From Isoetes taiwanensis (Eukaryota; Streptophyta; Lycopodiopsida; Isoetales; Isoetaceae): DNA of 64,000 nt. The notes beneath the pieces are model-generated. The model did no database searches. It was given only the letters and a program-made list of their open reading frames with translations, and was not told the origin of the DNA. How positions within the stretch are numbered: position 1 is the stretch's first letter; each line of letters begins with the position of its first letter. The stretch lies in the NCBI GenBank assembly GCA_021234155.1, contig JAJEKV010000044.1, positions 11,167,764-11,231,763 of the forward strand, written 5' to 3'. Position numbers and translations under genes: made by a program. This document shows positions 1-12,821 of this stretch, piece after piece.

Positions 1-1490
1 ATTTAAACAATGCGTTGTCATCATTTCCAAAAGATACAAAAGAAACAAAAACAAAAACATAGCAGAACCCTCAAAATGGAAAAGCGGCTAGAAGAAATCC
101 AACCAGTGGTTTTGAGGCCATTTGTCGAGGATAAGTGTTGTGCCTTCCCGATATACCACCAATTTGCTTTGCAATGCCTCTTGGACCTTACAGAGCTCGT
201 CCCGTCAGCAAGTCAACTTCAGTGGGAGAGGTCCTCTTGTGCCGAATATTAGACATACCAAGAGTGTTGATATTCATGTTCCTGTGCAGATGGAAGAAGA
301 CTATCCAAAGAATAAAAAAAAAGAGAACAACAAGATTGGAACATATCAGGAATAGACTCAACAATGGTAGGAAGATTATAAAAGAGACTTGCTTTTACAT
401 TGCTGATGATAAAGTGCATGCCTCATTATTCGTGGAGCATTACCTACAAAAGCATGTTGCATGGCTTAAGAAACATGGTATAGAGTATGAGAAGCATTGG
501 GTATAGAGTGATGGCTACTCATCACAATAAAAGTCAAAAACCTCCCCTCTTCTTAGGCAAGTATTACACAATGAATGACAAAGGAAGTAGTGTGGAACAA
601 CTTTGCCACTGCTCATGGTAGATGAACATGATGGTGCAGGTGATGTTACCAAAATGCTACTAAGCTCAAACCCAATGGTGCACAATTGAGACATGCTAAA
701 GATATTGTAAAATTTCTGTGTATATATTTCAACAGTCTACCAATTGATGAAACAGATGAGATCAAAAGATTCTTTTTTTTTTGGAAACTGTACCTGTTAT
801 CGTGGCAAACATGAAGGAATATTAAATTGAGACACTTAAGAGCACAAAGAAGATCCGCGGTATCAGACCTGTCAGCAAGAGTAGACCAAATAGGCTTGCT
901 CATAGATGCCTCTCATGCTTGTACTTGTTTTACATGGATCAGAACTGGGACTTCTACATCAATACATGTAGAGTTTGGAAAGTGGGATGTAACTTACTTA
1001 AAACCAGGAGTTAAGAGAAAGGATGCTCTTGAATGAGCCAATGAATGGATTAGTAATTTGGTTAAGGTAGGTGAAAAATTTGTAGTAATACTGAGGTAGA
1101 CAATTCAGAGGGTGTGGACTTCTACATTTTTAAGTGCACAAAACTTAATGCACGCTTGAAGATTCATCCAAAGATGGATGGGGTCAAAAATTTGGAATCA
1201 ATGAGGTTATTATAAGTGGATACTATTATCAATTCTTGGGGAATTTCACGTACATATTGCTTACTAAACAACCTAAAGCCTCCGTGCACAGCCACGTGGT
1301 AATATATCCTAAAATTGATATGGAAAAAATAGAAGGCACAGATATATACAAACTTTCATAGGACACCCATGAAAAAAGTATGGCCAGTCTCCCAATAACC
1401 TTGTAATTCTTTGACACTTAACCAAATTGATTTAGTTCTTTGTAAGTGATTTGTTTTTCCAGCACCTAGGCACATAGAAACACTTAAATA
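1..1490. other. AT-rich spacer with no supported gene
   Basis: Short open stretches occur on both strands, but none shows a recognisable domain, a splice-compatible extension or an internal repeat. I see no RNA gene or terminal-repeat element here. Confidence 0.5.
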
Positions 1491-1494
1491 TTAA

Positions 1495-1605
1495 TAGAAT
1501 ATAATGCTTTTTATCGTCCACGGAGACCAATTGGCCTATGAAATCCAATGAAGGAGCGCAATAGACTTATTACTATCTGGGTTAAAAAACCCCCACCCCG
1601 ATGAG
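1495..1605 (-). mobile_element. 3' end fragment of a non-LTR retrotransposon
   Basis: Read on the minus strand, this stretch matches the 3' end of the full-length non-LTR element at 36610-36710. Shared landmarks in the same order are a GGTTTTTTAA block, a TGCGC(C)TCC block, CCAATTGGTCTC, and GACGATAAAAA just before an ATTCT-containing end. No coding sequence precedes it, so it looks like a heavily 5'-truncated insertion. The alignment was made by eye; the landmark order makes chance similarity unlikely. Confidence 0.7.
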
Positions 1606-2077
1606 AATGCACAAGGTTAGTATGCATGGACACATACTTCAAAATGAAGATTGAAATTATGTCAAAAAATGTACATCTTTGTCACAACGGAATAACATTA
1701 AATTATTTTGGTCATGTTATCAATCAATATCCCAACATTCTTGGCAGAAATATATTGTCAAGACATTTTCTATATGTGACATGTGTCAATTCTAAAGGTG
1801 AGACGAAAATATTTATCACTGACTATGAATTTATTATTCTGACGCGCCTAAGATTTTCGTACACTGACGTGCCTAAGCATATAATGTAAGCAGTAGCTTT
1901 TTTTCAAATCTAGCTTCTTTCATGCTTAAGCTCTTGACTAAATCATGCTTTTGCCCAAATTCTTCGTGCTCTTTTCAAATCCTTCCACTCCTAATCCTCC
2001 TGTCCAAATTCAAATTCATGGATTCAATCTTTTCTTTGTGCAGCATGAACAAAACACCTGAATACATGCTTAAGTAG
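1606..2077. other. Spacer with one short unidentified frame
   Basis: An 87-codon open frame on the plus strand (1626-1889) has no motif I recognise. The rest is pyrimidine-rich spacer. Confidence 0.3.
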
Positions 2078-2344
2078 GTGCCCGAGGATGCAGACATAGC
2101 TCCGCAATACAAGGGTTCCTATTTTTTTGAGCCTACGCTTCCAGAAGAACAGACCGAGACTGAATATGGGGAAGATACGGAAGGTAATTACCTTCTTTTG
2201 TATGGTTTTCTTTTGTTTTGTGCAAAAGAAGATACAACAGCAACTGAGGAGGAGGAGGTGGCGGAGGAGGAGGAGATGGGACCAACGGTGTTGAAAGAAG
2301 AAGAAGAATTGGAGAACAACATGGACTTGGAGGAGGAGAAATAA
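2078..2344 (+). CDS. Unidentified acidic low-complexity reading frame
   Basis: This 88-codon frame carries long Glu-rich runs (EEEEVAEEEE, KEEEELEN). After its stop the same region reads a short basic stretch (KRQRVQELEEN) resembling a nuclear localisation signal. A GT...AG pair around 2185-2230 could remove the hydrophobic middle, which would give a more uniform acidic product; that is inference. The first codon of the listed frame is not ATG. No family was recognised, and the open frame may simply be a GA-rich low-complexity tract. Confidence 0.2.
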   Translation: MPEDADIAPQYKGSYFFEPTLPEEQTETEYGEDTEGNYLLLYGFLLFCAKEDTTATEEEEVAEEEEMGPTVLKEEEELENNMDLEEEK

Positions 2345-2420
2345 TACTTTTATGGGAGGTGCTACAATGAAAAACCTCCAACGAAGAGGCAGAGGGTCCA
2401 GGAATTGGAAGAAAATGTAT

Positions 2421-2516
2421 GGTCTGTTCAGGGTTCAGGTGGTTCTATTCAGATGGATTCATGGGCTTGAAAATGGAATAAACCTGAATAGACCCACCTA
2501 AACCCTGAACAGACTT
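2421..2516. repeat. Short foldback (imperfect inverted repeat)
   Basis: The arms at 2421-2454 and 2482-2516 are near-complements (GTCTGTTCAGGGTT... on one arm, its complement on the other) around a loop of about 27 bases. It resembles the core of a small MITE or a hairpin. No target duplication was identified. Confidence 0.6.
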
Positions 2517-4292
2517 GAAAACAGAAGATCTTCTGGCTCCTTTTTTTTTTTGTAAAAAGATTTTTCATATATGAATATCTAGCATTATAACAGGGGGTTC
2601 CTTTTGTATTTTTGTACGCTTTTGCATATGGTTTTGCTATGATTTCATCGCGTATGCAATTAGATGTATTAATGCGTACATCTAGAGTGCGCATACGGGT
2701 GCACTAATTCTGGATTAATTTTATTGATATTTTCCAATGGTACCTCCACGATTTTCAAATCGTGGCATGCAAGACCTCGAGAGTTCTACTTTAGGGTTGG
2801 ATTTTGGAACTCCACTTTAGGGTTCTATTCTGGTTGATCTGGAAGTTATGGCTATGGCTTCGAGGAGTTCGATGGCAATGGAGTGGCGGTTTTAGGGCTC
2901 CGGATTGTAGTTCACGCTTAGGGATTTTTCGGCAGCCGCACCTTTGTCCACGGTTGTAGCATATGCAATAGTTTACGGAACTATATTTTCTGCGTTGGAT
3001 ATTTCGGACACCTTGCTTTTTTGTTACGTGTTTCTGGCTGGCGCATCATTATTTTTACTCGAGTCATCCTCATCTTTACGTTGAGTAACTTTATCTTGTA
3101 CAATACGTTGTTTACCTAGAGTAAAACACCGTGGGTTTAGGGTCGACATCGGATCGTCTTCGGCTCCTTAGTTTCTCGGGTATACTCACAATCTGTTTGG
3201 GTGAATCCTCCGTCGCGATTTTGACTCTTCTTCAAGGCTCACGGAAGAATTGGCGGTTTGCGGTGAACGTTTCTCAATAGTGTCGATAGATTTGGAAGAT
3301 TCCACAATATTAGCCTTTTCTTTGCTCGACAATCGCAAAGGAAATGAATTTGAAGTACAAAGACGGTCTGAGATAAAAATTTGAGGTGGATAGTAAGCAA
3401 GGCTTTACATTTGCCCTCTTCAGCGACATGCAATGGCGTCCGCCAATGCTTTGGCGATGGCGGAAAGCAACTGACAGCAGCTAGACTTAGCTTGTTCAAG
3501 AACCTCAGGTTTCTCCTTTTCTAATCTTATTTTCTCTTGGATTGCAAGCTTCTCTTCCTCTTGTAGTGTTAAAAGCTCAGCTTCTCGCTTTCTCCTCATC
3601 TCCAACTTGATTTTCTTCTCAGCTTCATTTTCACAGTACACCGTTGTTTTGCACTCCTTTCCTATTAAGGTAACCAATAGTTTCTTGTATTTGAGTATGT
3701 GCCATGTGTATAGAAGTGCAGACCCATGAAAACACATCTGCTTCAAAACTAGTCTGTTGTGGAAAAATGTGGCATCTAGAAGAATGATACTTTTGAAGAT
3801 GTAGCAGGCACTCTTGGGACGAGAAGAAACAGTTGGGAAGCTAAGCTACTTCGGGGCAAAATAAGGCACATCTTAGATATGGCTAAGTAAAAAGGCGCTT
3901 CTGCTACCATGTTGAGTCAGCAAAATGCTCTCATAGATGCAGATATGGTATGCAATTTTTGGTATCCAGAGGTCATGGCCGTCTGATTCCTGACTTGGAA
4001 GCATTTCCATATGTTGTTTTAGATGGAACAAAAACATTCATAGATGAGGTACACAAATTTCTTGAATGTTGTTATGTATTTCAAATCGATTATTTTTTGA
4101 ACCAAACAATTGTTGTATCCATTTGCAGTTTCAAATGCACACTTTCAAATGCACGCGGAGCAGCTAATCTCTTCATCCAGGCAGAGTCCTAGAGTGATTT
4201 CATTTGCCTTGATCTAGCTTTTATTTAATACTTTCATCAAGTGGATTGAATTGCTTTAAATTTGACCCTGGAGATGCTATAGTATCCATATT
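2517..4292. other. Spacer with a charged coiled-coil-like frame at 3420-3746 (-)
   Basis: On the minus strand, 3420-3746 encodes a Lys/Glu-rich helix-forming stretch (KIKLEMRRKREAELLTLQ and onward) ending in a stop. It resembles the charged leaders of transposon proteins but has no diagnostic domain. The remaining sequence holds no supported gene. Confidence 0.3.
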
Positions 4293-4415
4293 GTTAGCAA
4301 ATCGCTATGCTACAGCAGGGCATCCCAGTAATAGATGTTAGCAAATCGCTATGCTACAGCAGGGCATGTTAGTAATAGATGCAGGCCATGCGAGTAATAA
4401 ATGCAATGTAATTGA
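4293..4415. repeat. Tandem repeat, 44-bp period
   Basis: Two nearly identical 44-bp units start at 4293 and 4337 (GTTAGCAAATCGCTATGC...), followed by a degenerate partial third unit that keeps the AGTAATAGATGCA tail. Confidence 0.75.
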
Positions 4416-5038
4416 GGGATGCTGTAAATTAATAAGGTTTCATGCATAAACATTTTCATGAATAGATGTTAAATGCTCTAGGTATTTCGTGCACAGAGAT
4501 TTTCATGAATACTATGCTAAAATTTTATTGGCTTTGGCATCTTGTGCTAGATATTGAAATCTAATTATGACTTTGGTTTCTTGTGTTGCATTAGAATCTT
4601 GTAGGTACATATTTTATGAATGTGGTCATAAATATATTTTATGCTTAAGCTACCAACGAAACATTTAAGCTTCTCACCATGTGTTCTTATGCCATTCCTT
4701 AGTCAAGTTGCAACTAAATCAAAGTTTTCTTTCAACTATGTTTTAATCACTTAAGTTACTCCAGGTTCGATTCTCGGAGATCTTCACTGCTTGTATGATA
4801 TTTGTAAATGTGTATAAGAGGTGCTTGTATCATACTGTAAATGTGTTCAAGAGGTCCTAGGATACAAACCATGTTGTGTATGCCAACGACTTGGTCTATA
4901 ATAAGCAACCAAGACCCAATTTTTTTAAAAATAAATACAATTCATTATATTCAAACCCTTCGGTTTGTTGAAGGCCCCGAAGGGGCCAAAAATTTTTAGG
5001 TATAACACAAACCATTACATTCCACACTTAAAAATAAA
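4416..5038. other. AT-rich spacer
   Basis: No gene is supported. A small GC palindrome (AAGGCCCCGAAGGGGCC) lies at about 4971-4987. Confidence 0.4.
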
Positions 5039-5353
5039 ATTCCCCCTTAAACCCCCTTTGGTTTGGGTGCATATTCACAGGGGGTGGCGTGGGGGCGCGA
5101 GAGCCCATAAAATCATATTATACATGTACAAAATCAACACCATATAGTACATGGCCTCAAATCTTATAGTATTTTGTGAATCTTGTTATACAGTATAGCA
5201 AATTTTGTACTTGCATACCCCACAAACGAGGAACTTTATGTACGGTATAGATTGTGGAATAAGGGGTGAATATGCCTATCCAACAGCTCTCGTTGCCCGG
5301 AGTCACCCCCCGTGTGAATATGCACCCAAACCAAAGGGGGTTTAAGGGGGAAT
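5039..5353. mobile_element. MITE with 41-bp perfect terminal inverted repeats
   Basis: Positions 5039-5079 and 5313-5353 are exact reverse complements beginning ATTCCCCCTTAAACCCCC. They enclose about 230 bp with no coding potential. Similarity continues imperfectly inside both arms (a GGGGGTG block). This is a non-autonomous DNA transposon by structure. The flanks do not show a convincing target duplication, so the superfamily is not assigned. Confidence 0.8.
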
Positions 5354-5990
5354 ATCATGATCAACTTCTAAATCAATTGATTTTTATTTCTTTCTATTAG
5401 TTCTTACTTGTATATGAAATCAATTTTGTACTCTCAATAATTGCAACAATGCACCTTTACTGCATGACAGTAAGCACTCGATAACATGAGCACTTATGCA
5501 ATGAATAGCTAGCTTTAAATAATTATATACTTAGTAACTGTCACTGCATAATAGTAATCACTAGCTAACATTAAAATTCGTGCCACCCACTACCACTTGC
5601 AAACAATAAGTTAAACAGCCACTTGCATAACAATAAGCAGTAGGTAACATAAACACTTTTGCAATGAATACACTTAATAATAGTGCACTGTGACTTCATC
5701 ATAGTAAGTACTTCTGTAATGAATACACTTAATAATAATAGCGCATTGTGACTGCATAATAGTAAGCACTTAGTAACAATAAGGCTCGTGTCACTTACTA
5801 CCAGTGCAAACAATCACACAAGCAAATAACAAGAAAAAATACTTGTTGAAACTAAGCACCCTTTGTAATTCAACATTATAACAATTCAACAATATCATAA
5901 ACATTTTTAAATTCATATAAGATAAGGATGGTACATAAAAAGAGTAGGCCTTCATATACTTAAATAAATGACATGATGTGTCATGCTTAA
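5354..5990. repeat. Degenerate repeat-rich spacer
   Basis: Related phrases such as AATGAATACACTTAATAATA and ACTGCATAATAGTAAGCACT recur between about 5460 and 5815 at irregular spacing. This indicates an old, eroded tandem array. No gene is supported. Confidence 0.45.
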
Positions 5991-8520
5991 TCACACTAAA
6001 GGAAGATAACAATCTTCATCACCATAAACCTTCTTCAATTCCTCATTCACTAAGGTGCACCATTGATGTTGTTTTTCAGAAAGGCCAGGACTTGCAATTG
6101 TAGATGTTCTTAGTATCTTTATTTTTGCTTGTGTCTTGTCTTGCAGTATTTCTTCTATCTTTGGGGCAATGACTGATAGCACTTCATCATAGACATCCAT
6201 TTTGAATGCAGCTACTAGCAGAAGATTCCAGGGGCTGCCAAGGTAAGCCTTATGTAATGAATCATCAAGAAGCAAAGTTCTACCTTTGAATCTTGGGTAT
6301 GAGTTTATTACTTTCCCAAGTGGCTTCATCATGACTGGACAATCAGGTTTGGTAGGGTGGGAAAAACTCGTCTTGACAAATTTTCCTGTCCCCAAACAAA
6401 TAGAAATTTGTTCCTAAAATCCGGACGTAGTACTTGAAGCACATCTTCCACGTTAGAGAGTTGCATTGATGACCATATATCAACACTACACTTATATAAC
6501 AAAGTCTATAGGAACAATATTGCATTTGGTCTGAATATCACTTTCTTTCTACTAGTGTATTGCATTGTCAATCTCGATTCCAAGCGTATGTGTTCATTAG
6601 CACCAAAAGCTTTTACCAATTCACCATTTAAATCCAAGACAATGAGTTTATATTTTTGCTGCCAAATCAGTTTTTAGTACATTGGAACATCCAGAATACC
6701 TACACAACAGGAATTATTACATGAATAAATAGATGAAGATGAAAAAGAAAGTTAAATTGAATATGGAAAACTCTCTGTATCAACAACAGGATTCTCTGAC
6801 ATAACAGAATCAATTGGTAATCCTACAGTAAATGCAAAAAAGAAAATCAATAATATTTAATGTTTGAAGTAACACTAAGTTGTGCTCTTGGCTAGCACAC
6901 CCCACACTGACTTTCCAAGGTTTGTAAGGGCATCAATCACTTGCTGAACATCACGCTCACCTGAAAACTGAGGGTTTGAGTCTCCATTTTCTTTAGAAAG
7001 CACTTTGATAGGTGTGGTGTTCTAATTGAGACTGCTTCTGCATCTTTCACATGGCTTCTTGTTCTCTTTCTTGTATCTTGAACAACTTCTTTGCATTCCT
7101 CCACCTTTCTCCTCTTTGTTCTTTTGTCCTTCCATTTTACCAAAAAATCATTCAAGTTGCCCTCATCCAAGTGAATTACTCCCTCAATTTTCTTAAGTGT
7201 TTCAATGCGTACATTAGGACCTTTTGTGTTTACTGGTGATATGTTTACCTCAACTACTAGTAGTGTGTTGTTTTTCAGTAGCGATGGTACATCAGCTTCT
7301 TGGACAACTCCTTTTACCTTATTATTAATGAATGGATTTTTACTGTTACATTCAAATCAGTCACAATTGATTGTATTTCTATAGGACTTTGCAAGGATTG
7401 TGCATCTTCAAATGGGACCATTGCCCTTCTTTAAACCCTGCAGTGTGAGACCTCAGTTGCAGGACGACTTAGCACATCCTTTTTCTGGTGTATTGTCTGA
7501 AGCACTTTGAACGTCAGCAAGATGGAAAAAATCTAGCTCTTCAAATATACCCTCTTGCACCTTTCCATTGCATCTATAAATACATTGTCCTCCTCTGAAC
7601 AATGAACAACAAACTATATGATACTCATGTTGGCAATTCAGTGCTAAACTTAACCTGAGAGAATTCCAGACCACATGTTGCACATGTATAAAAAGGATCT
7701 TGCATTAAATGTTGCAGCAATATCCAATTTCAGATTCCACAGGTTGTTTATGTAGAAATGCAGAAGTGACTGCTCTTTCTCAAGATCTTTTAACTACTTC
7801 TCAAGTTTGATTTTATACATGACCTGCTTATTAATAGATGTAGGATTCATTGTGTTTTGTACCTTGTTCCTGTATCAAGTTTCCATCTGGATAGTCTGCT
7901 CCAAATCTTTAATTTTGTAACATCACTTTATGTACATTAGAGGCCGTCGCATTGCCTTTCAACTTGCTTCCAGGTTCTTTATAATAAGTAAAATTGCTTT
8001 TCCAATCTCCTGCACTGCATTCTCCAAGGTCCTTATGTTTTCATCACATGCTTTGTTCGCACTTGAATAGGTTAGCTTTGCCTTTGCCTGCATTTCAGTT
8101 TTTATAACGTGTGCTTCGCCATCTGTCTCTATTTTTACTGGTCTATTGTTGTGGTATCTTTGGCATTGTATAGCAAATACAACCCAATTTACTTTGTGCT
8201 CTTCAGACTTAACTATTGATCTAGTGCAATTTTCAAATGCAAAAGCAAGGGCCAGTTGCTTTTTTACTTCTTTGTTGTGACAATTCTTTTAGATTTTTCT
8301 TTTTTTTTTTAATTGAAGGCATAAATATATATTAAATCCGTGTGGTAGAAGTACAAAGGGAGCAATTAGAGCTGTTCTTTTAGATTTTTCGACTGAGTGT
8401 TTCCAACTTCTCTTGAAAATTCTCCTTTACACAGTGCCATTTTATCTTTTCCTTGTTCAACTTCCTTGTCCAAACAGAATCTCAATCTTGCTCCGTGACA
8501 TTTTTTTTCCAACAAATTTT
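5991..8520 (-). pseudogene. FCP1-like HAD phosphatase gene, decayed (copy A)
   Basis: Read 5' to 3' on the minus strand, the locus holds a coiled-coil-rich segment (about 8515-7690), a Cys/His-rich segment (7690-7455, with YTCATCG and CQHEYHIVC), a Lys/Arg-rich segment (7170-6937) and a HAD domain (6660-5991). The HAD part shows motif I as VLDLNGELV, a DIWSSM segment, the motif III lysine region KPLGKV and the acidic motif IV as LLLDDS. This is the order seen in FCP1/SCP-type phosphatases. The coding frame is broken by several stops (four in the coiled-coil part, one TAG in the HAD part) and a frameshift near 6385, so it is very probably not translated. Motif I has Asn where the second catalytic Asp of active HAD phosphatases (DxDx[T/V]) sits, so catalytic activity is doubtful even for an intact relative. 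Joining the N-terminal segments to the HAD domain as one gene is inference from shared strand and order. Confidence 0.6.
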
Positions 8521-8726
8521 CTTTGTCATGGGGCTTTCGTGATGCCCTTTATATGATGAAGAGAACATTGAATGCTTTGATGCTCCTTAGCCAGTTTTAC
8601 CAATCCTAAAGAATCACACATTCAAAAAATGTTTAGCTTCTTGTGGTTGGTCAAACTCGTTATGGGCATCAAAGGTTTTCAACATTTATCTTTATTTTAT
8701 AAGGAGTAAGTAGGCTACTCTTCTTC

Positions 8727-8773
8727 AAGTCACGCCGAACTTGATTTCCTTGAAATCACGTGCAACATGATTT
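8727..8773. repeat. Two palindromes in 26-bp phase upstream of HAD copy A
   Basis: Imperfect 21-bp palindromes occupy 8727-8747 and 8753-8773, both of the form AA(R)TCACG...CWTGATTT. Their start points are exactly 26 bp apart, the same spacing as in the larger array at 26612-26710. They lie about 200 bp upstream of the decayed coiled-coil segment of copy A. Confidence 0.65.
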
Positions 8774-9919
8774 GCTTTTTCATTAATAGCTAGCGTGCTA
8801 ATTGTGATCTATTTTCTGACTTATTGGCTAGAATGCTAAGCATGATTTGTCTGCATTATTGCCTATCTCCTACGATTCTTATATATTTGGTACTCAAAAC
8901 TTGTTTGTAATGGATTATATAAACTTGGAACTTTGCATGAAGGACTTAAAGAATAGGACTTAAATTTAGCTACAGTAGAAGGTAGAAAGTTCTATCTTCT
9001 ATTATTGTTGATTGAAGTCACAACACGACATCACAGCATATGGGCTATATGCATTATAAAAAAAATAGGAAGAAGGCAACCATTAGCTTATGAGTTATTT
9101 GATGTTTAAGATTTGGTTTTGAACTTATTCAAGATCACAAACTTGAAAAATCCGTACATGTAAAATATGTATGTTTTGGCTTGGACACCTTCTAAATGTC
9201 CGTACCAAAGGTAAAATTTGTGTACAACTTGGACTAAGCAAGCGATAAGGTGGACAGTGCACGATATTAGTACGAGAGGTGGTGGATATATACAACTTGA
9301 ATAATGCCAAACTAAGGTATCTAGAATTTGGACAGTCTTAACATGTTTCAATGTTGTGTTTGGTGGAAAGGTTTTGCCAAGGCAAACAAGTTGAACATGA
9401 ACAACTACAAGTTTAAAAATTCTACAAAAGCATTCGGAAAGAGTTACATGTTGACATCTCGTAAGGATAGGTAAATTCAGCACTTCGCCTAGACTAGGAC
9501 AACCTCTAGAAGCATAATACAAAGGAGTTCTTAAGGCCCAGACTTTATGTATCGCAAACCAGTGAGAGGCATGCGGTCTATGGCTAAATTGAAGGCCTAA
9601 AGGGCCGCATTTAGAAGATGGTTAGAGCCATGAACCAAGGACAGTAGTAGAGGCAGAAGATAAGGCCTTAAGCTTGAAATGAACCCCCTAGCTCTATTGA
9701 CCCGATTCCCTTTCGATCAACGTCGCAGATTGCACCATTCACACAAGATTGCTCCATCTTTTAGGATCGACTAATCCATGTCCAATTGCTGTTCACAGGG
9801 TTCTCCATTTCAGTCTTCAAAGTTCTCTTTGCTACTACCACCAAGATCTGCACTGGGTGCCGTTCCACTCAGGCTCGCGCCCGGAGCTGCTCCATGACAA
9901 CCACACCTTCCTACTCATC
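8774..9919. other. Spacer with no supported gene
   Basis: An open frame of 138 codons on the minus strand (9106-9522) has composition typical of chance AT-rich reading and no recognisable motif. The leading 100 bp contain weaker relatives of the CACG/CGTG palindromes. Confidence 0.35.
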
Positions 9920-10510
9920 GAGGCCTCACACTTGCCACGATGATCGGGTATAGGCGGTGTGCTTCAATGCAAGACCTTGTACAAACATTGTAGAAACTCA
10001 TAGATTCAAGAGAATGACGCCACCAATCTTGAAGGATCCAAACAAGTGTGTCATGGCAATCATTAAGATAATGCAAATCCTTGTCGTACATGACCCAATC
10101 TATATTATAGCCAATAGCTGGGACATCTGAAATTACACCCAATGAGAGAGTCCTTGTGGACTAGAACCTTCTTTTCTTTCAAGTGCATGTGCCTTTCCAG
10201 AACTCATAGTAGTCAAGGGCTTTCTCCCTAGCCTACATAGCATTACTATAGTTATCCATATCTCTTCTTCTCGAATATGCTTCTCTTTCTGTGCACTTCA
10301 ACACAAAGTATTATATTCCCGTATCTGTAAATCTTGGAAAAAGGTCTCCAGCCTGAATTAGATATGCTAGGTCTGCCCTATCAATAGCATATATTCCATC
10401 CTCTATTTTATGATCTTCAACTTCCACAAAATTGCTTATAGGCTCCAATGTCCTTTGCTACCACCATAAGCCAGAAAGAGATATAGTCAACTTTGGTATA
10501 GGATTATTTG
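9920..10510 (-). pseudogene. Decayed protein-coding sequence of unknown family
   Basis: One minus-strand frame reads as plausible protein from about 10510 to 9920, interrupted by about five stop codons. Representative segments are EVEDHKIEDGIYAIDRADLA, GDLFPRFTDTGI, ARERALDYYEFWKGTCT-like text and VPAIGYNIDWVMYDKDLHYL. The consistency of a single frame over about 590 bp, with stops that are mostly TAG or TGA, suggests a once-functional gene or transposon ORF. I do not recognise the family and assign no function. Confidence 0.4.
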
Positions 10511-11219
10511 TTCAAGCAGCTATGCAATTGATTCTTTGGAGTGCCATTTGAAGTTTTATCCATCGTTATCCTTTTAAGAGCAAGGTCCTATGGTTTGACT
10601 TTCCAAAACATGTGTACATTCTGCCTGTTTCTATGTTTCTCTCTGAAGCATATACTACTATCTCACCTAACATTAGCTACTCATTCTTGACAAGGCACTT
10701 TATATCATCGTGATTGTGTACCTACATGAAAGTATGAAGAAGAAAAAGGGACTCATACTTGGTTGGCATAGAATGGTAGAAAAATATTGAAAAATTCCTG
10801 ATCCGCATATGAATAGAATGCCTTTGCATATTTCAGTTATACTGCACATCCATTAAACTACCTCCAATAAAATATAAAATTTAAATTTTGGTCTTGAACC
10901 CACTTATGCTGCAACTTGAAGGTGGGCATCTTGCATTTGAAATATAAAACTGCATTGTTTTCTTTAATTCTCCCTCCTGTTTATACATGGCTACATGCAC
11001 TAAAGTTGACATTTAATGGTTGAATCAATCTTGAAATTGCACCTCAATTTTAGGACTTAATATATAGTTCTCAGCAAAATGTAGCACAAAGAGTTATTGA
11101 GGCTCTTTATAGACAATTTGAATTGTTTACTTTGCCAATGGTCCTTGAATTTTTGAAGTGTAAACATGGCAGGATTATAAAACATGTTCTTCAGTAGTCC
11201 CTTTGCTGTCCTACTTGCT
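10511..11219. other. Spacer
   Basis: No gene or repeat was supported. Base composition is AT-rich. Confidence 0.35.
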
Positions 11220-12816
11220 TGTGACGCCCCCCTATCCTATACGATGCTCCCATTATATAAGATCTGGAAATCCCGTCAGTCAACCTTGCAGGTCTAGCAC
11301 GAGGATGTCCCCATGGCATCGACTATCAGTGATGCTCCAAAGTCGATGTGGAAGAAGGACATGTCTTTCTCGGCTTCCCCGAGGCCGATCTCACTACGGA
11401 AACCTAAAACATAAGCAATACTTACCGTGAAGGGCAAGGCACCATCATCACTACATCAATATCATCATCATAAACATACATCTACCTAAACAAGGAAGAT
11501 CCTAACCCCAAGCTCTGACCCAGTGAGGTATCATGATAGTCTAGGCCTCAAGATATCAATAGACAGAAGTCATAACATTGGAGTTGGTTGGCATAGAACA
11601 ATAGCAAGGGTAGTCCATTCCATCCGCCCCTCCTGGGCATACTTTGTAGATAGATCGAAAAGCTTCAAGTCTCGACTGTAGCCTGCCGAAGATGTAACCC
11701 TAAGGCTACTCTAAGGTTGCATCTCCCTTGGTCCGATAGGCAGAAAGGCTGCTCCTTTTAAGAGGCATCTTGCTGTTGCAGCCAGCTATAGAGATGAGAT
11801 CACCCCCGCTCTTACTGAACCTAACATCACTGAGGAGACATATCACTTAGGAGGGTCAGACCCATACCTTGACCTCTCGCAGTGGCAAGATATTAGGCCT
11901 AGCTTGCTACCCCAGTGGGCAATGCAGTCAGAGCAAGTTCTCTATTCTAAGCCAGTCAAGACACTAGGCCCACGATCAGGCGGGCTCTCTATGCGCAGGC
12001 CGCATTGTAATGGGAATTACAGAGGTCTAACTGTTAGGATCATAATACACATGGCTCCTATGTCTCTACCCCCCTTCACCCCATGCATAAGAGGTAGAAC
12101 GATTATCTAACATCTTAATAGAACAGCAGTTCTAATACATCATATCTAATCCTAAGGAATACAAGGGTTAGTGTTCCTTAGTCGTTCGAGTTTTTTGGGT
12201 TAGTGGTCCAAGAGCATCTAGCACTAAAACGAAGATGCCTTCTAGCTTAAATCCTCCTATTGTTAAGCCAGGATTGACAAACTGATCTAAGACCAATCTG
12301 ATCCCTCTCCAAAACCACCACAGTGACTTCTCGACATGGCGATCTTCCACAAAGACTAAGGCATTGGAGCAGCGCCTTATATATGCAAGTCCTACTCGAG
12401 CTCCAAGGCTCGCTTCTGCTCTCCAATGCTCGGAGACTTCGGGAAGGCCCTTAACACACTGCTAGTCCAAAACCTAAAAGGCTTTAGGGTCAGTGTGTTC
12501 TTCCTAATATAGGCCTCGAAATTGGGGTCTTGCCATGCGATTGGGCCACTTTGCCTCAATGGCGCCCTGCCATGTGGATGATAAGTCCCAATCCTTATCA
12601 CAAATAGCTATGAAGCTAGTTGTGATTGGATATAACTAACTACGCATGTGTCAGTCATGTAATTAGACACATGTCACACATGCATAGCTTTAATGTGGCC
12701 CACATGTATAACTTTAATGTCACACGTGTATAACATGTTAGTGAGGTTGCCTCCTAGGGGGATATATTATGTATCTAGCACCATTGGGTATTATATTATC
12801 AATATAATACGCCAAT
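11220..12816. mobile_element. Possible solo LTR
   Basis: The block begins TGTGACGCCCCCC, a start seen in many plant LTR retrotransposons. It has a TATATATG box near 12378 and ends in an AT-rich segment (GGGTATTATATTATCAATA). A candidate 5-bp target duplication TTGCT flanks it at 11215-11219 and 12817-12821. Base composition is more GC-rich than both flanks. Against the call, the right end is not a clean CA, and neither a primer-binding site nor a polypurine tract is next to it, so at most it is a solo LTR. Confidence 0.4.
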
Positions 12817-12821
12817 TTGCT

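Noticed and set aside
9106-9522. A 138-codon minus-strand frame
   Set aside because: Composition is hydrophobic and Cys-rich as expected for chance reading of this AT-rich DNA; no splice-compatible neighbour or motif.
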